Part shown: positions 18,328 through 27,686 of the stretch, piece after piece
How positions within the stretch are numbered: the stretch's first letter is position 1
How the letters are laid out: each line of letters starts with the position of its first letter
Assembly (NCBI RefSeq): GCF_000257645.1
Contig: NZ_AJHJ01000002.1
Coordinates: 302,912 to 366,911, forward strand
Direction of reading: 5' to 3'
DNA from: Serratia sp. M24T3
Lineage (GTDB): Bacteria; Pseudomonadota; Gammaproteobacteria; Enterobacterales; Enterobacteriaceae
DNA length: 64,000 bases
Position numbers and translations under genes: made by a program
Notes under the pieces: model-generated
Seen by the model: only the letters and a program-made list of their open reading frames with translations
Told to the model about the DNA's origin: nothing
The model's database searches: none

Positions 18328-20292
18328 ATGTCAACTAACCTTTATGAAGCAACAAACATAAAACGCGTAGGGAACAAAGCATTTAATTTAATGAGAGTAG
18401 CTGAAGTGGGGATCCCTGTTCCACCTGGGTTTGTTATTAATAATGCGGAATCACCCTCCAATAAAGATTGCATCAAATTATATAATAAATATATTTCTCA
18501 TGGGAGAGTTTCTGTTAGATCTAGTTCTGATAAAGAGGATGGCGATAAAAAATCTGCCGCTGGTATTTATAAAACAATACTTGATGTTTCTTCCGATGAG
18601 ATAGAGTTAGCTTTTCAAGCTGTCAGGAGACATTCTAAAAAAAGCAGAATGATCCCAGTGATTGTGCAAAAACAGATTGAAGCTAAAACGTCTGGAGTTG
18701 CTTTTTCAATTAACCCAATAAATGGAGATAATGATATTTATATTGAATATTATGAAGGGCGGTGTGAAAACATTGTTTCTGGAAATATTATCCCACGACA
18801 TTTAGTTTTAAAAAAACATACTTATCATGAAAATGATAATATTCCGTTAAAACTCTTTGAGTTTATCATTCAGCTTGAAATGATCTTTAATGTACCTGTG
18901 GATATTGAATGGTGTATAGACTACGACGGGAATGTATGGATATTGCAATGCAGACCTATTACAGTAATTCCGTCAGATTGCTTTAGATATGCTTGGTCAA
19001 CACGTGAACCACTTTGGGCAATGGAACAGGCTTTCAAAACACGATGTAATGATGGAGAGAATCAGAAAAAAGATATTTATCTGCATGAGGAGATCATCTA
19101 TAGCAGAGATCTAGATAAAACCTTTCATTGTTACATCGGGTTGAAGGATCACATTTCTGCATTGGCATATACCATGAAAGTACTAAACAGCCCATTCAAA
19201 CCCGTCGACTATTATCCACTTATTGAACCTCCAGAGTTCGTTTCAAAAGACACTGCTGTTGATTATTTTAGAACTTTATCTTCATTGTACTGTAAATACA
19301 TACGTTATTATATGCGCTCAGCATCCATTGTGACCAATATCATTGAAAGAAAGCTATCGTTAAAATATTCCCGTGATGAGATTGCGGATTTATTATCGAT
19401 TGGTAATAATGACTTGATGTTTCGCGAGCAAAATGATTTTTCAAATTTAGATATTAGTAGTAATGACAGCATAACAAATCATGTAAGGAAATACCCCTAC
19501 CTTTCCATTAATTATAGGAATAGGAATGACATGATTGAGGGTATAAAATCACTTCACCTTGCAAAAGAAATAAAATGCGACGATAAATCAACAGAAAATA
19601 GAAAAATGCAATCATTATCAGATATGAGCGAGGATCTAAAGCATTTAAAGTTACTGTCAACGGAACGGATGCATGTAAAAAACGGATGGGCCGGGGTTTA
19701 TTTTCACATGATGATTTTGATGGAGTGGATTTCTAAAAACCATAACGAATCTCAGAATGATCTTTATCAGAGTTATATGTCAGATGATATTGTTAATTTA
19801 ATAAAAAACGATATCAAACTAACAACTCAAGAGAAAGAGAAAAGGTGTCATGGTATTTTAATGAAAAGAAATAAAGACAAAGCATTAACGCCAAGAATTT
19901 CTTTTGGCAATTTTTTTCATGAGGATGTTGAGGCGAAAATATTGCCATCAAATAATAACCTTCACGGAATACCTTCTCTTAAGCGGAAAGTACATGGGGT
20001 GGTTAAAATAATCAACTATGAAACAAAAATAGATATTCAAAGCTATATGGGGAAAATAGTTGTCACTGAAATGACACAACCTAATATGGTGGCATTATTT
20101 AGAAAATGCAAAGGCATTATTACCAATGAGGGCGGTGTATTGTCGCATGCCTGTATAATATCAAGAGAGTATAATATACCTTGTATTGTTGGAACATCAA
20201 ACGCCACTAAAGTTCTCATTGACGGGGATGAAATTATCATGTGGCCAAATGGTCATATCAGTTACGAAAGCGATGCACCGTATCATCCTTGA
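18328..20292 (+). CDS. PEP-synthase / rifampin-phosphotransferase-like enzyme
   Basis: A 654-residue protein combining two parts of PEP-utilising enzymes. Residues about 1-220 form a pyruvate-phosphate-dikinase ATP-binding domain (VGNKAFNLMRVAEVGIPVPPGF; GRVSVRSSSDKEDG; DIEWCIDYDGNVWILQCRP). Residues about 555-645 form a swivelling phosphohistidine domain with NEGGVLSHACIISREYNIP, the catalytic histidine being H607. The middle (220-550) is not recognised. By family logic it would transfer a phosphate from ATP through the histidine onto an unknown acceptor, as rifampin phosphotransferases do, but it is shorter than those (about 860 residues) and no PEP-binding TIM barrel is seen. Its low GC and place after tRNA-Asn suggest horizontal gain. 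It stands alone. Confidence 0.75.
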   Translation: MSTNLYEATNIKRVGNKAFNLMRVAEVGIPVPPGFVINNAESPSNKDCIKLYNKYISHGRVSVRSSSDKEDGDKKSAAGIYKTILDVSSDEIELAFQAVRRHSKKSRMIPVIVQKQIEAKTSGVAFSINPINGDNDIYIEYYEGRCENIVSGNIIPRHLVLKKHTYHENDNIPLKLFEFIIQLEMIFNVPVDIEWCIDYDGNVWILQCRPITVIPSDCFRYAWSTREPLWAMEQAFKTRCNDGENQKKDIYLHEEIIYSRDLDKTFHCYIGLKDHISALAYTMKVLNSPFKPVDYYPLIEPPEFVSKDTAVDYFRTLSSLYCKYIRYYMRSASIVTNIIERKLSLKYSRDEIADLLSIGNNDLMFREQNDFSNLDISSNDSITNHVRKYPYLSINYRNRNDMIEGIKSLHLAKEIKCDDKSTENRKMQSLSDMSEDLKHLKLLSTERMHVKNGWAGVYFHMMILMEWISKNHNESQNDLYQSYMSDDIVNLIKNDIKLTTQEKEKRCHGILMKRNKDKALTPRISFGNFFHEDVEAKILPSNNNLHGIPSLKRKVHGVVKIINYETKIDIQSYMGKIVVTEMTQPNMVALFRKCKGIITNEGGVLSHACIISREYNIPCIVGTSNATKVLIDGDEIIMWPNGHISYESDAPYHP

Positions 20293-20457
20293 TTTTTTTG
20301 TATAAGTAGGCTCATCTGATATTTTTTAGGCTTGTCGGCATTGCGCACTCTCTCGCTAATAACGAAGAGAGAATACAGTAATTTGGGGTCGGAAGTATCG
20401 GTGAAAAATATAAAAAAAAACATTTTACCTGGCGAGGCCTTAATGCGACAGAACCCG

Positions 20458-21432
20458 TTAGCCTGTCGTCATACCAGTAATGTTCTTTTTGGGGGATTCG
20501 CCAAACAACCTTTTGTATTCTCGGCTGAACTGGTTGGTACTTTCATAGCCCACCTCAAATGCGGCCTGACTGGCTGTGTAGTTATTGGCCAGCATTAAGC
20601 GCTGAGCCTCAGACAGCCGCAAATGCTTCTGATATTGCAACGGGCTAAGGGCAGTAACTTCCTTAAAATGTTTGTGGAACGTTGATGGTGCCATATTAAT
20701 TTTGGCGGCTAAATCTTCCATGGAAAGAGATTCTTTGTAATGTACAACAAGCCAATTTATAGACTGCCTTATGAGATTGCTTTTTGAACCGGCGGTGTTA
20801 AAAAGGCGTAACTGATTGCCAAAGGGAGTTGCCATCAACCGAAAGTGGATCTCCTGATATATGAGTGGCCCCAGTATTTTTGCATCCTCAGGTTTATCAA
20901 TAAGCTCCATCATACGTAAAAAAGCTTCGAGTAAATCTGGGCTGATCGGCTGCACCATCGCCCCGACCGCGGTGGCGGTGGCGGTACTCTGGTTGACAGG
21001 AGCGGGAACACTTTGTGCCAGGGTAGCAATCAACCGGCTGTCCAGTTCTAATGACATTGAAAGATAAGGTTCGTTTTCCGTAGCTTCCAGCAGGCAGCTT
21101 GAGACCGGCATATTCACTCCGGAAATAAAGCAATTATGTTCACCAAAGGCATAATCCTGCGTACCGATACGTACCCATTTTTTCCCCTGGACTGCAATAA
21201 TCAATAGCGGATTATAGAAGTGTGGCTTCGCCATATCGGTATGGTTAAAACGATGTAATTTCAATCCCTCTACCGGCGTAATTATATCACCCGGCTCGGT
21301 TAAATATTTCGCCAGCATCCGTTGTAGTAAATGCAAATTTTTTTCAAAATAAAATCGCGCAGTCTCTTTCATACAAACCCACAGTAAGTTCGGCTTAATA
21401 TAATCACTACAGGGTTTATATAAATCAAGCAT
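20458..21432 (-). CDS. AraC-family transcriptional regulator
   Basis: A 324-residue regulator with an AraC_N sensor domain (about residues 45-200, including PLLIIAVQGKKWVRIG) and a C-terminal double HTH (about 215-315: MEDLAAKINMAPSTFHKHFKEVTALSPLQYQKHLRL and ASQAAFEVGYESTNQFSREYKRLFGESP). It is divergent from the ridA-like gene with about 210 bp between the starts, so it may control that gene. The start is uncertain: neither the ATG at 21432 nor the in-frame ATG at 21372 has a clear ribosome site. Confidence 0.85.
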   Translation of the reverse strand: MLDLYKPCSDYIKPNLLWVCMKETARFYFEKNLHLLQRMLAKYLTEPGDIITPVEGLKLHRFNHTDMAKPHFYNPLLIIAVQGKKWVRIGTQDYAFGEHNCFISGVNMPVSSCLLEATENEPYLSMSLELDSRLIATLAQSVPAPVNQSTATATAVGAMVQPISPDLLEAFLRMMELIDKPEDAKILGPLIYQEIHFRLMATPFGNQLRLFNTAGSKSNLIRQSINWLVVHYKESLSMEDLAAKINMAPSTFHKHFKEVTALSPLQYQKHLRLSEAQRLMLANNYTASQAAFEVGYESTNQFSREYKRLFGESPKKNITGMTTG

Positions 21433-21645
21433 ATTTTTTTATTAAGATATTTTCAGACCATCCCTCTCATTTAATGCATTGTATTTCATGGGTTAAGTCA
21501 TGTTTAAACATTGGTTTGTAGAGAATTAGGCACAAATCGTAGAGGAACGTTAATTTTCACTGAAGTGAGTTATCCCTATAATTAACCTCATCAGATTCAT
21601 TTACAAATCCGCTGGCTAATCATTTCAATCACAGAGAGAAACATT

Positions 21646-22029
21646 ATGTCTAAAGTCGCTGTTGAACGTAAAAATTATGCAGTCCTGCCTGCTGCGGTTG
21701 GTCCGTATTCTCATGCTGTTAAAAATGGCAATACTCTTTACCTTTCTGGCTTCACTGCATTTAATACTCCGGCTCAAGGTAAGAGCATGGAAGAGCAGGC
21801 ACACGCTATCTTTGAGCAAATCAAAGCAGTAGCTGATGCTGAAGGCGTTGATATGAGTGCTTTGATCAAAGTAACCACCTTCATCACTGATTTCGCACAG
21901 GCTAAAGAACTGCGTAACGTGTTAACTCAACATTACAACGGTAATTTACCGGCCAGTACTTTGGTAGAGGTATCTCGTCTTTTCTCGCCTGAACTGAACA
22001 TTGAAATTGAAGCGGTATTTGGCGTTTAA
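21646..22029 (+). CDS. RidA (YjgF/YER057c) family protein lacking the catalytic arginine
   Basis: A 127-residue protein of the RidA family, whose trimeric members hydrolyse reactive 2-aminoacrylate imines from amino-acid metabolism. The fold signatures are present (PAAVGPYSHAVKNGNTLYLSG; VEVSRLFSPELNIEIEAVF). However, the segment that normally reads PARSCVEV reads PASTLVEV, so the arginine that binds the substrate carboxylate is replaced by serine. It is therefore probably not an enamine deaminase of the standard type. Divergent from an AraC-type regulator. Confidence 0.85.
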   Translation: MSKVAVERKNYAVLPAAVGPYSHAVKNGNTLYLSGFTAFNTPAQGKSMEEQAHAIFEQIKAVADAEGVDMSALIKVTTFITDFAQAKELRNVLTQHYNGNLPASTLVEVSRLFSPELNIEIEAVFGV

Positions 22030-22289
22030 CAACTATAATTGAATGCTTTTGTCCTGGGGAGGCAGTAATAAAATGGGTGACTGCCGGCCCTTATTCTCTG
22101 CTTTAACTCAGCGTGTCAGACTCCTGCATCCTCAGACGTCCATAAGTCCCCTTGTCATTGTTTTCTTAAATTTATGTTTCCTCTCACCTGTTGTCGGGGT
22201 AGTCTCATGTGCCGCTAAAAAATGTCGGCCGTAATGTGAGTAAACCTCGACCAATCGTAGTCATAAAAAACGGTGTAAACAGGACAAGT

Positions 22290-23606
22290 ATGGACTCCAC
22301 CCTCATTTCGACTTCCCCCGGCAAGGAGACGTTTTCACTTAATCGTGCCCGTCGCGCTGCATGGGGTAGCTTCGCTGGCGCAGTAGTAGACTGGTATGAC
22401 TTTCTACTTTATGGCATCACCGCGGCCTTGGTGTTTAACCGCGAATTTTTCCCGCAGATAAGTCCGGCCATGGGGACCATTGCTGCTTTGGCGACCTTTG
22501 GCGTCGGCTTTCTGTTCCGGCCATTAGGCGGGGTAATCTTCGGCCATTTTGGCGATCGTCTTGGCCGTAAACGCATGCTGATGATGACCGTCTGGATAAT
22601 GGGTTTGGCAACCGCGCTAATCGGCCTATTGCCAAGCTTTAGCATGATTGGCTGGTGGGCTCCGGTGCTGCTGGTGTCACTGCGAGCAATACAAGGTTTC
22701 GCGGTTGGCGGTGAATGGGGAGGCGCGGCGGTGCTTTCAGTGGAGAGCGCACCTGAGAAGAAAAAAGCGTTCTACAGCAGTGGCGTGCAAATAGGCTACG
22801 GTGTCGGGCTGCTGCTGTCGACCGGCCTGGTCTCGCTTATCAGCCATTTTACCACCGATGAACAGTTCCTGAGCTGGGGCTGGCGTATTCCATTCCTGTT
22901 CAGCACCCTATTGGTACTGGCGGCGCTTTGGGTCCGCAATGGCATAGTCGAGTCTGCCGAATTTGAGCAGCAGAGTCAGCATGAACCTGAAGTACAGGCT
23001 AAACGACGCCTGCCGGTTATGGAAGCGTTGATACGCCATCCCAGCGCGTTTCTAAAAATTATTGCCCTGCGACTGTGCGAGCTGCTGACAATGTATATTG
23101 TCACCACTTTTGCCCTCAGCTACTCCACCCAAAACCTTGGTTTACCACGCGAACTGTTTCTTAATATTGGTTTGTTGGTTGGCGGCCTAAGTTGCCTGAC
23201 CATTCCAAGCTTTGCCTGGCTGGCCGACCGCTTTGGACGGCGGCGCATTTACATTACCGGTGCGTTGGTCGGCACACTCAGCGCCTTTCCGTTCTTTATG
23301 GCGCTGGAAGCTCACTCTCTATTCTGGATCATATTCTTCGCCATTATGCTGGCGAATGTGGCTCATGACATGGTGGTCTGCGTGCAGCAACCGATGTTTA
23401 CAGAGATGTTTGGTGCGAGTTATCGCTACAGTGGCGCGGGTGTAGGTTATCAAGTGGCTAGCGTGGTTGGCGGTGGATTTACGCCATTGATTGCTGCCTC
23501 GCTGGTCACGTTTTCTGGCGGCGACTGGCGTAGCGTAGCTGTCTATCTGCTGGCTGGTTGCCTGCTTTCTGCCGCCACTGCCCTGATGATGAAAAAAGCA
23601 CATTAA
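22290..23606 (+). CDS. shiA: shikimate:H+ symporter
   Basis: Inner-membrane major-facilitator protein of the metabolite:H+ symporter group, 438 residues with 12 predicted helices. It matches E. coli ShiA over its length as I remember it, including the start MDSTLIST, the loop FGHFGDRLGRKRML (motif between helices 2 and 3), QGFAVGGEWGGAAVLSVE and the C-terminal SYRYSGAGVGYQVASVVGGG. It imports shikimate (and probably dehydroshikimate) for aromatic synthesis. The ATG at 22290 follows AGGA at 22281-22284; the longer frame to 22209 has no such site. A strong terminator follows. Confidence 0.93.
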   Translation: MDSTLISTSPGKETFSLNRARRAAWGSFAGAVVDWYDFLLYGITAALVFNREFFPQISPAMGTIAALATFGVGFLFRPLGGVIFGHFGDRLGRKRMLMMTVWIMGLATALIGLLPSFSMIGWWAPVLLVSLRAIQGFAVGGEWGGAAVLSVESAPEKKKAFYSSGVQIGYGVGLLLSTGLVSLISHFTTDEQFLSWGWRIPFLFSTLLVLAALWVRNGIVESAEFEQQSQHEPEVQAKRRLPVMEALIRHPSAFLKIIALRLCELLTMYIVTTFALSYSTQNLGLPRELFLNIGLLVGGLSCLTIPSFAWLADRFGRRRIYITGALVGTLSAFPFFMALEAHSLFWIIFFAIMLANVAHDMVVCVQQPMFTEMFGASYRYSGAGVGYQVASVVGGGFTPLIAASLVTFSGGDWRSVAVYLLAGCLLSAATALMMKKAH

Positions 23607-23612
23607 TTTATA

Positions 23613-23650
23613 GAAAAGCCCGTTTAAATTAACTTAAACGGGCTTTGTAT
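23613..23650 (+). terminator. intrinsic terminator after shiA
   Basis: AAAGCCCGTTTAA (23615-23627) pairs exactly with TTAAACGGGCTTT (23634-23646) over a 6-nt loop, 8 bp past the shiA stop. The ends supply A- and T-tracts, so it can work in either direction. Confidence 0.9.
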
Positions 23651-23775
23651 CAACAAGCATGAATTCACATATAAATTCGACTCGCCAGCCGCCGCTGCAT
23701 GAGACAAATAGCCAGACTCGCCAGTCGGCTTGAAATTCGTTATCATCCGCCCCCACTCTTCATCCCGGTAGCCTG

Positions 23776-24480
23776 ATGTCCAAGATAATCGATACTTTTA
23801 TTGCCCCGCCGTGCCATGACAAGGTAGAGATTCTTTATCAGGATGAGCACCTGGTACTTATTAATAAACCCACAGGTTTGCTCAGCCTTTCAGGGAAAAA
23901 TCCACAAAATATTGATTCGGTGCATCATCGGCTGGTACAGATATTTCCCGGCTGCACACTGGTCCACCGACTCGATTTTGGCACCTCTGGGTTGATGGTG
24001 ATTGCGCGTAATAAGGCTATTAATGCCGCCCTCTGCCAACAGTTCAGCCAGCGCACGGTAACCAAGGTTTACAGCGCCCTGCTATGCGGGCATTTGCACG
24101 ACAATGAGGGAGTGATAGACGCGGCGATTGCCAAAGACCCGGCGCTGTTCCCGCTGATGTCGATTTGTGAAATCCACGGCAAGCCTGCCCGCTCGGACTA
24201 TCGTGTCGTTGAGCGCTTTTATCACGAATTGGAAAACGGGTCGTTACTGCCACTAACGCGAGTACACTTGACCCCGCAAACCGGTCGCACTCATCAACTT
24301 CGCATTCACTGCCAGCTGTTGGGCCACCCTATTCTGGGCTGTGACCTGTACGGCGGCCTGATATCACCAGGCACTGAACATACTCCGCGACTCATGCTCC
24401 ATGCCAGCGAATTGCATTTCACCCATCCAGTCAGCGGAGAATCGATCAAAGCCAGCAATGCCAGCCCGTTTGGAACCTGA
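23776..24480 (+). CDS. RluA-family pseudouridine synthase
   Basis: A 234-residue RNA pseudouridine synthase. The catalytic aspartate lies in the motif VHRLDFGTSGLMV (D67). Other family blocks are the start strand ILYQDEHLVLINKPTGLLSLSG, the TGRTHQLRIHCQLLGHPILGCDLYG segment, and LMLHASELHFTHP. There is no S4 domain, so it belongs with RluA/TruC-like single-domain enzymes that modify 23S rRNA or tRNA. It is not close enough to E. coli RluA as I remember it to assign the site. Confidence 0.88.
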   Translation: MSKIIDTFIAPPCHDKVEILYQDEHLVLINKPTGLLSLSGKNPQNIDSVHHRLVQIFPGCTLVHRLDFGTSGLMVIARNKAINAALCQQFSQRTVTKVYSALLCGHLHDNEGVIDAAIAKDPALFPLMSICEIHGKPARSDYRVVERFYHELENGSLLPLTRVHLTPQTGRTHQLRIHCQLLGHPILGCDLYGGLISPGTEHTPRLMLHASELHFTHPVSGESIKASNASPFGT

Positions 24481-24633
24481 CAGTATTGATAAGGCGCACA
24501 GATTTTGAGCACAAATTGCAGTGCCAGCCCAACTTGGCGACTCCCCCGGGGCTTTCATCAGGATTGGCTGGCCATTATATCTTAATAAAAAGCCTGGGAG
24601 TACTTTTTATATACAGGCATCTGCAAAGATTAA

Positions 24634-25173
24634 TTACCACATCAAATCATCGGGCACTTTAAAATCAGCATACGGATCTTCTTCATCCTGTTCTTCCTGA
24701 CTAAGCACACTATTTAATACAATGCTGCTGGCATCTCGTTGCGTAATTTTATCGGCGACGCTGGCGGGAATAATGGCGTATTGACTCTCGCCATTACTAT
24801 TAACAACTAAACGAGCGATGGCGAGACGGCCATTAATCAGCTGTGCTTGAGTCGTTTTATCGACAACAATTTTTTTAATTAAATTATTATCTGTAAAGTT
24901 AAAATTAATATCCCCTTTTGAAATATCAATTCTATTCATTTCTATAAGCTGTTTCACCTGAGCTTTATATTCTTTTGCCAGTGCAGCCTGTTTTTGTTGT
25001 TCGCTTAGCTGTTTATCACGCTCAAGCTGTGCCTTTTTACTCTCTTCAACGGCCTCTCTGGCCTCACGAACCTGAGCTCGTGACTTTTTAGCCGTTCTCT
25101 GGACCTTGGCCATTTTCGTGCTGGTCACTAAACCAGCTTTTAGCATCTGTTCTTGTAAGGTAAGTTTGGTCAT
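24634..25173 (-). CDS. yaiL: DUF2058 family protein YaiL
   Basis: A 179-residue, highly charged protein matching E. coli YaiL nearly throughout (KLTLQEQMLKAGLV start, VEESKKAQLERDKQLSEQ, QAALAKEYKAQVKQLIEMNR, and the end DPYADFKVPDDLMW). An alpha-helical, probably coiled-coil segment spans about residues 15-85. The family is annotated as a nucleoprotein/polynucleotide-associated protein with unknown role. I set the start at the ATG at 25173; the frame continues upstream to 25305 without similarity. Confidence 0.92.
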   Translation of the reverse strand: MTKLTLQEQMLKAGLVTSTKMAKVQRTAKKSRAQVREAREAVEESKKAQLERDKQLSEQQKQAALAKEYKAQVKQLIEMNRIDISKGDINFNFTDNNLIKKIVVDKTTQAQLINGRLAIARLVVNSNGESQYAIIPASVADKITQRDASSIVLNSVLSQEEQDEEDPYADFKVPDDLMW

Positions 25174-25573
25174 TTTCGTTTCTAAAGTCGTGGAATCATA
25201 GGAGAGATTATACCCGTAATTTTTTAGGCTGTACCTAGTTGCCGCAGATGAACATTTTATAGTTTGAGATTGATAAGTTTCAGCAAAGGCTAACGCGCCT
25301 AGCACTTTAACCTAAAATAAACACTATGTTCACAAAGATCACCATTTAGCATTAGATGTGCTTTATCTTTATCAAAAAATCGATTCAACTAATTGAGTTG
25401 AATGACCATTTTTGGCAAGGCCATCCAGGCACAGCCTAAAGGTTTGGTCATAGCATACCTGCTCACATGTTTCAGAATTGACAGTCTGCGAGTTGAGCAG
25501 ATTAATGATATTTAAGTGAACGCCCTGAATCTCTTCAAAGTGATTCACAATTTTCTGGTTTAAAGAAGGTACT
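25174..25573. other. 400-bp intergenic region between yaiL and the beta-propeller gene
   Basis: Divergent promoters for both genes must lie here. The one clear structure is a palindrome, ATTCAACT-AATTG-AGTTGAAT at 25383-25403, about 170 bp before the beta-propeller start; it could be a regulator site. A minus-strand reading frame across 25372-25689 runs into the signal peptide region of the next gene and I do not regard it as coding. Confidence 0.4.
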
Positions 25574-26761
25574 ATGATTTTAAAAGCGCATGGCCTTAAG
25601 CGGAAAGTATTATGCACTGCTCTTCTCATGGCATTATCCACAGGAGTAGCATGGTCGGCAGACCTTATTGTTTCAGCCAATGATGGCAAATATCAACGCG
25701 TAAACGGGCATGATACCTTTCCAGCCCCCGCTTCACCGGATACATTGACCGTTTTTGATGCCAGCAAATTTCCGATGAAATTATTGCACACCGTGCCGGT
25801 AAGTTTTGGTATCCAGGGGCCGCCTCAGGCTGTCGCGATTACTCCTGATGGCAAAACTGCATTTGTTAGTGCTCCAACGCGATATGATTATCAAAACCAT
25901 ACGTTAATTGCCGAGAAATATCTGCAGGTTATTGCGCTAGATGGTGCCAAACCGGAAATTGAAAAACTGGCCTTACCTACCAGCCCACAGGGCATTGCCG
26001 TAAATCCTGAAGGCACTCTGGCTCTGGCGGCTGGCGTTGACGGTAAGCTTTACGTTTTAAACATCGCAGGCAACGCAGTCACATTATCCAATTCGATACA
26101 GCTCAGTAATGGACGATTAGCCGGTATCAGTTTCACCCACGATGGCAAACACGCCCTGGTCGCAATGCGTGATCAACAGGGCATTGCCGTGGTGAATATT
26201 AACGACGGTAAAGTGTCTGATAGCCGAGTGCGCCTCAGCAGCGGTGTGGCTCCCTATACCATTGATATCTCAAGTGATGGCCATTGGGCTGTTGTAAGCA
26301 ATGTTGGACTCGCAGGTTTGGCAGACGATCACACGCAAAAAATCGCCGACAGCGACAGCGTGAGTTTGATTGACACCTCTGTGTACCCGTTTAAAACTGT
26401 ACAATACCTTACCGTCCCTTCCACACCTGAAGGCGTCGCTATTTCGCCAGATGGAAAATGGATAGCCGTATTGTCAATGGATGGTTCAAACCTGCCCAAA
26501 GGGAGTACGGGTCAGCACATGCAGGGAAAATTAACCCTGTTTGCAATTGATAAGGGTAAAGCCCGACAAGTCAATGAAGTTCCGGCAGCAACGGCTGGCC
26601 AAGGCGTAATATTTACCAAAGACAGTCAGCATATCATTGCCCAGTTCAACGTTGAAAAACAGCTGGTCGTTTATCAAATTAAAGATAAGAAGCTTATCAA
26701 ATTACCGGATACCGTTGAATTAACCGCCGGGCCTGCTTCTATTCGCAGCACGCCGCGTTAG
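25574..26761 (+). CDS. secreted beta-propeller (YVTN/lactonase-like) protein
   Basis: A 395-residue exported protein. The signal peptide has a basic start (KAHGLKRK) and a hydrophobic core (CTALLMALSTGVAWS) with cleavage near residue 29. The remainder shows repeated propeller strands with the pattern P-x-G-x-A-hydrophobic-x-P-x-G-K: PQAVAITPDGKTAFV, PQGIAVNPEGTLALA, LAGISFTHDGKHALV, PYTIDISSDGHWAVV, PEGVAISPDGKWIAV. That is about seven blades, as in YVTN and 6-phosphogluconolactonase-like proteins. The function is unknown; binding or lactone hydrolysis in the periplasm are possible. It stands alone with a long leader. Confidence 0.8.
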   Translation: MILKAHGLKRKVLCTALLMALSTGVAWSADLIVSANDGKYQRVNGHDTFPAPASPDTLTVFDASKFPMKLLHTVPVSFGIQGPPQAVAITPDGKTAFVSAPTRYDYQNHTLIAEKYLQVIALDGAKPEIEKLALPTSPQGIAVNPEGTLALAAGVDGKLYVLNIAGNAVTLSNSIQLSNGRLAGISFTHDGKHALVAMRDQQGIAVVNINDGKVSDSRVRLSSGVAPYTIDISSDGHWAVVSNVGLAGLADDHTQKIADSDSVSLIDTSVYPFKTVQYLTVPSTPEGVAISPDGKWIAVLSMDGSNLPKGSTGQHMQGKLTLFAIDKGKARQVNEVPAATAGQGVIFTKDSQHIIAQFNVEKQLVVYQIKDKKLIKLPDTVELTAGPASIRSTPR

Positions 26762-26965
26762 TCATCAAATATAGCGATTTAACCGCGGTTGAGTGGTGAG
26801 AGTATTCTGCCCGAATCGCTGATAGGTTAAATCGTATTTTTATTGTCCGCTTCCAGCACTTAGTGTCTTCAGGAATAACGCTGAACGGCCATAATGGTAA
26901 GCGGACATAATACAAACGCCAACAGTCGTAACTCGAAAATGTTCGAGAATAAAGGAACCCTAAAC

Positions 26966-27379
26966 ATGGCGGCCAGTTATAAAACTTTCGTTGAGATTCC
27001 TTCTATTACTGACTATCTGCATCTTCGTAAAGCAGCAGGCCTGACTCCTCGATCCCACGAGGCGGCCAAACGAGGATTACCGAACACGGTGGTATCCGCG
27101 TTAATAAGAAATGGGGAAAATGTCGTCGCAATGGGAAGAGTGATAGGTGACGGTCTCTGCTACCAGATAGTTGATATTGCTGTATTACCCGAACATCAAG
27201 GGCGAGGTTTGGGTAAAGAAATCATGTCAACGCTAATGGATGAATTAAAGGAAATTGCCACCACTGAGGTTTATATTAGCCTTATCGCCGATGGCGATGC
27301 ATCTTTCCTTTATAAAAAATATGGGTTTAAAGAAACCGCACCCGTATCTATTGGCATGGCAATGTGGATAGGTCAATGA
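26966..27379 (+). CDS. GNAT-family N-acetyltransferase
   Basis: A 137-residue acetyl-CoA-dependent acetyltransferase with motif A VDIAVLPEHQGRGLGKEIM (acetyl-CoA pyrophosphate loop QGRGLG at about residue 80) and the terminal YKKYGFKET segment. Its substrate is unknown. The ATG at 26966 lies nine bases after AAAGGAA; upstream ATGs in frame at 26894 and 26939 are possible. Its stop overlaps the start of the following GNAT remnant by 4 bp (ATGA), so the two were once a translationally coupled pair. Confidence 0.8.
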   Translation: MAASYKTFVEIPSITDYLHLRKAAGLTPRSHEAAKRGLPNTVVSALIRNGENVVAMGRVIGDGLCYQIVDIAVLPEHQGRGLGKEIMSTLMDELKEIATTEVYISLIADGDASFLYKKYGFKETAPVSIGMAMWIGQ

Positions 27380-27686
27380 GCTGTAATATCATTATCCGCC
27401 GCGCCGAAGAAAACGAAGCAGAATCAGTGCGGGAGATAGTGCGCGCAGCCTATTGCAAATGGATTTCGGTGATTGGTCGAGAACCCACTCCCATGACGGC
27501 TGATTTTAACAAGTCTGTCCGTGCTCATAACATTGATCTCGCGATTCATGGGTCGGAGATTGTTGGCCTAATTGAAACATGGCCGCATGCTGATTATCTT
27601 TGGATTGAAAGGCTCTCGGATACAAAATCGACAGTCGTGAACCGTTCAAAGGTGGAATAACCGTCTTTATGAGCAAAAAACCTTAA
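27376..27686 (+). pseudogene. second GNAT acetyltransferase, broken by an internal deletion
   Basis: The open frame (27376-27660) starts like a normal GNAT (IIRRAEENEAESVREIV) and reaches DYLWIE, where motif A should follow, but then ends after 17 unrelated residues. In another frame (+2) from 27612 the sequence reads LGYKIDSREPF, then GGITVFMSKKP, then a stop at 27684-27686. That is the normal C-terminal end of such GNATs. The acetyl-CoA-binding middle (about 45-50 residues) is therefore missing and the frame is shifted at about 27608-27612. The product cannot be an active enzyme. Confidence 0.8.

Noticed and set aside
17794..20457. Second attachment site (repeat of the tRNA-Asn 3' end) closing an island
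   Set aside because: I looked by eye for a copy of the last 16-20 tRNA bases downstream and did not find one; a computed repeat search would be decisive.
25372..25689. 105-residue minus-strand frame before the beta-propeller gene
   Set aside because: Its first third is antisense to the signal peptide coding region and it has no ribosome site or family match.
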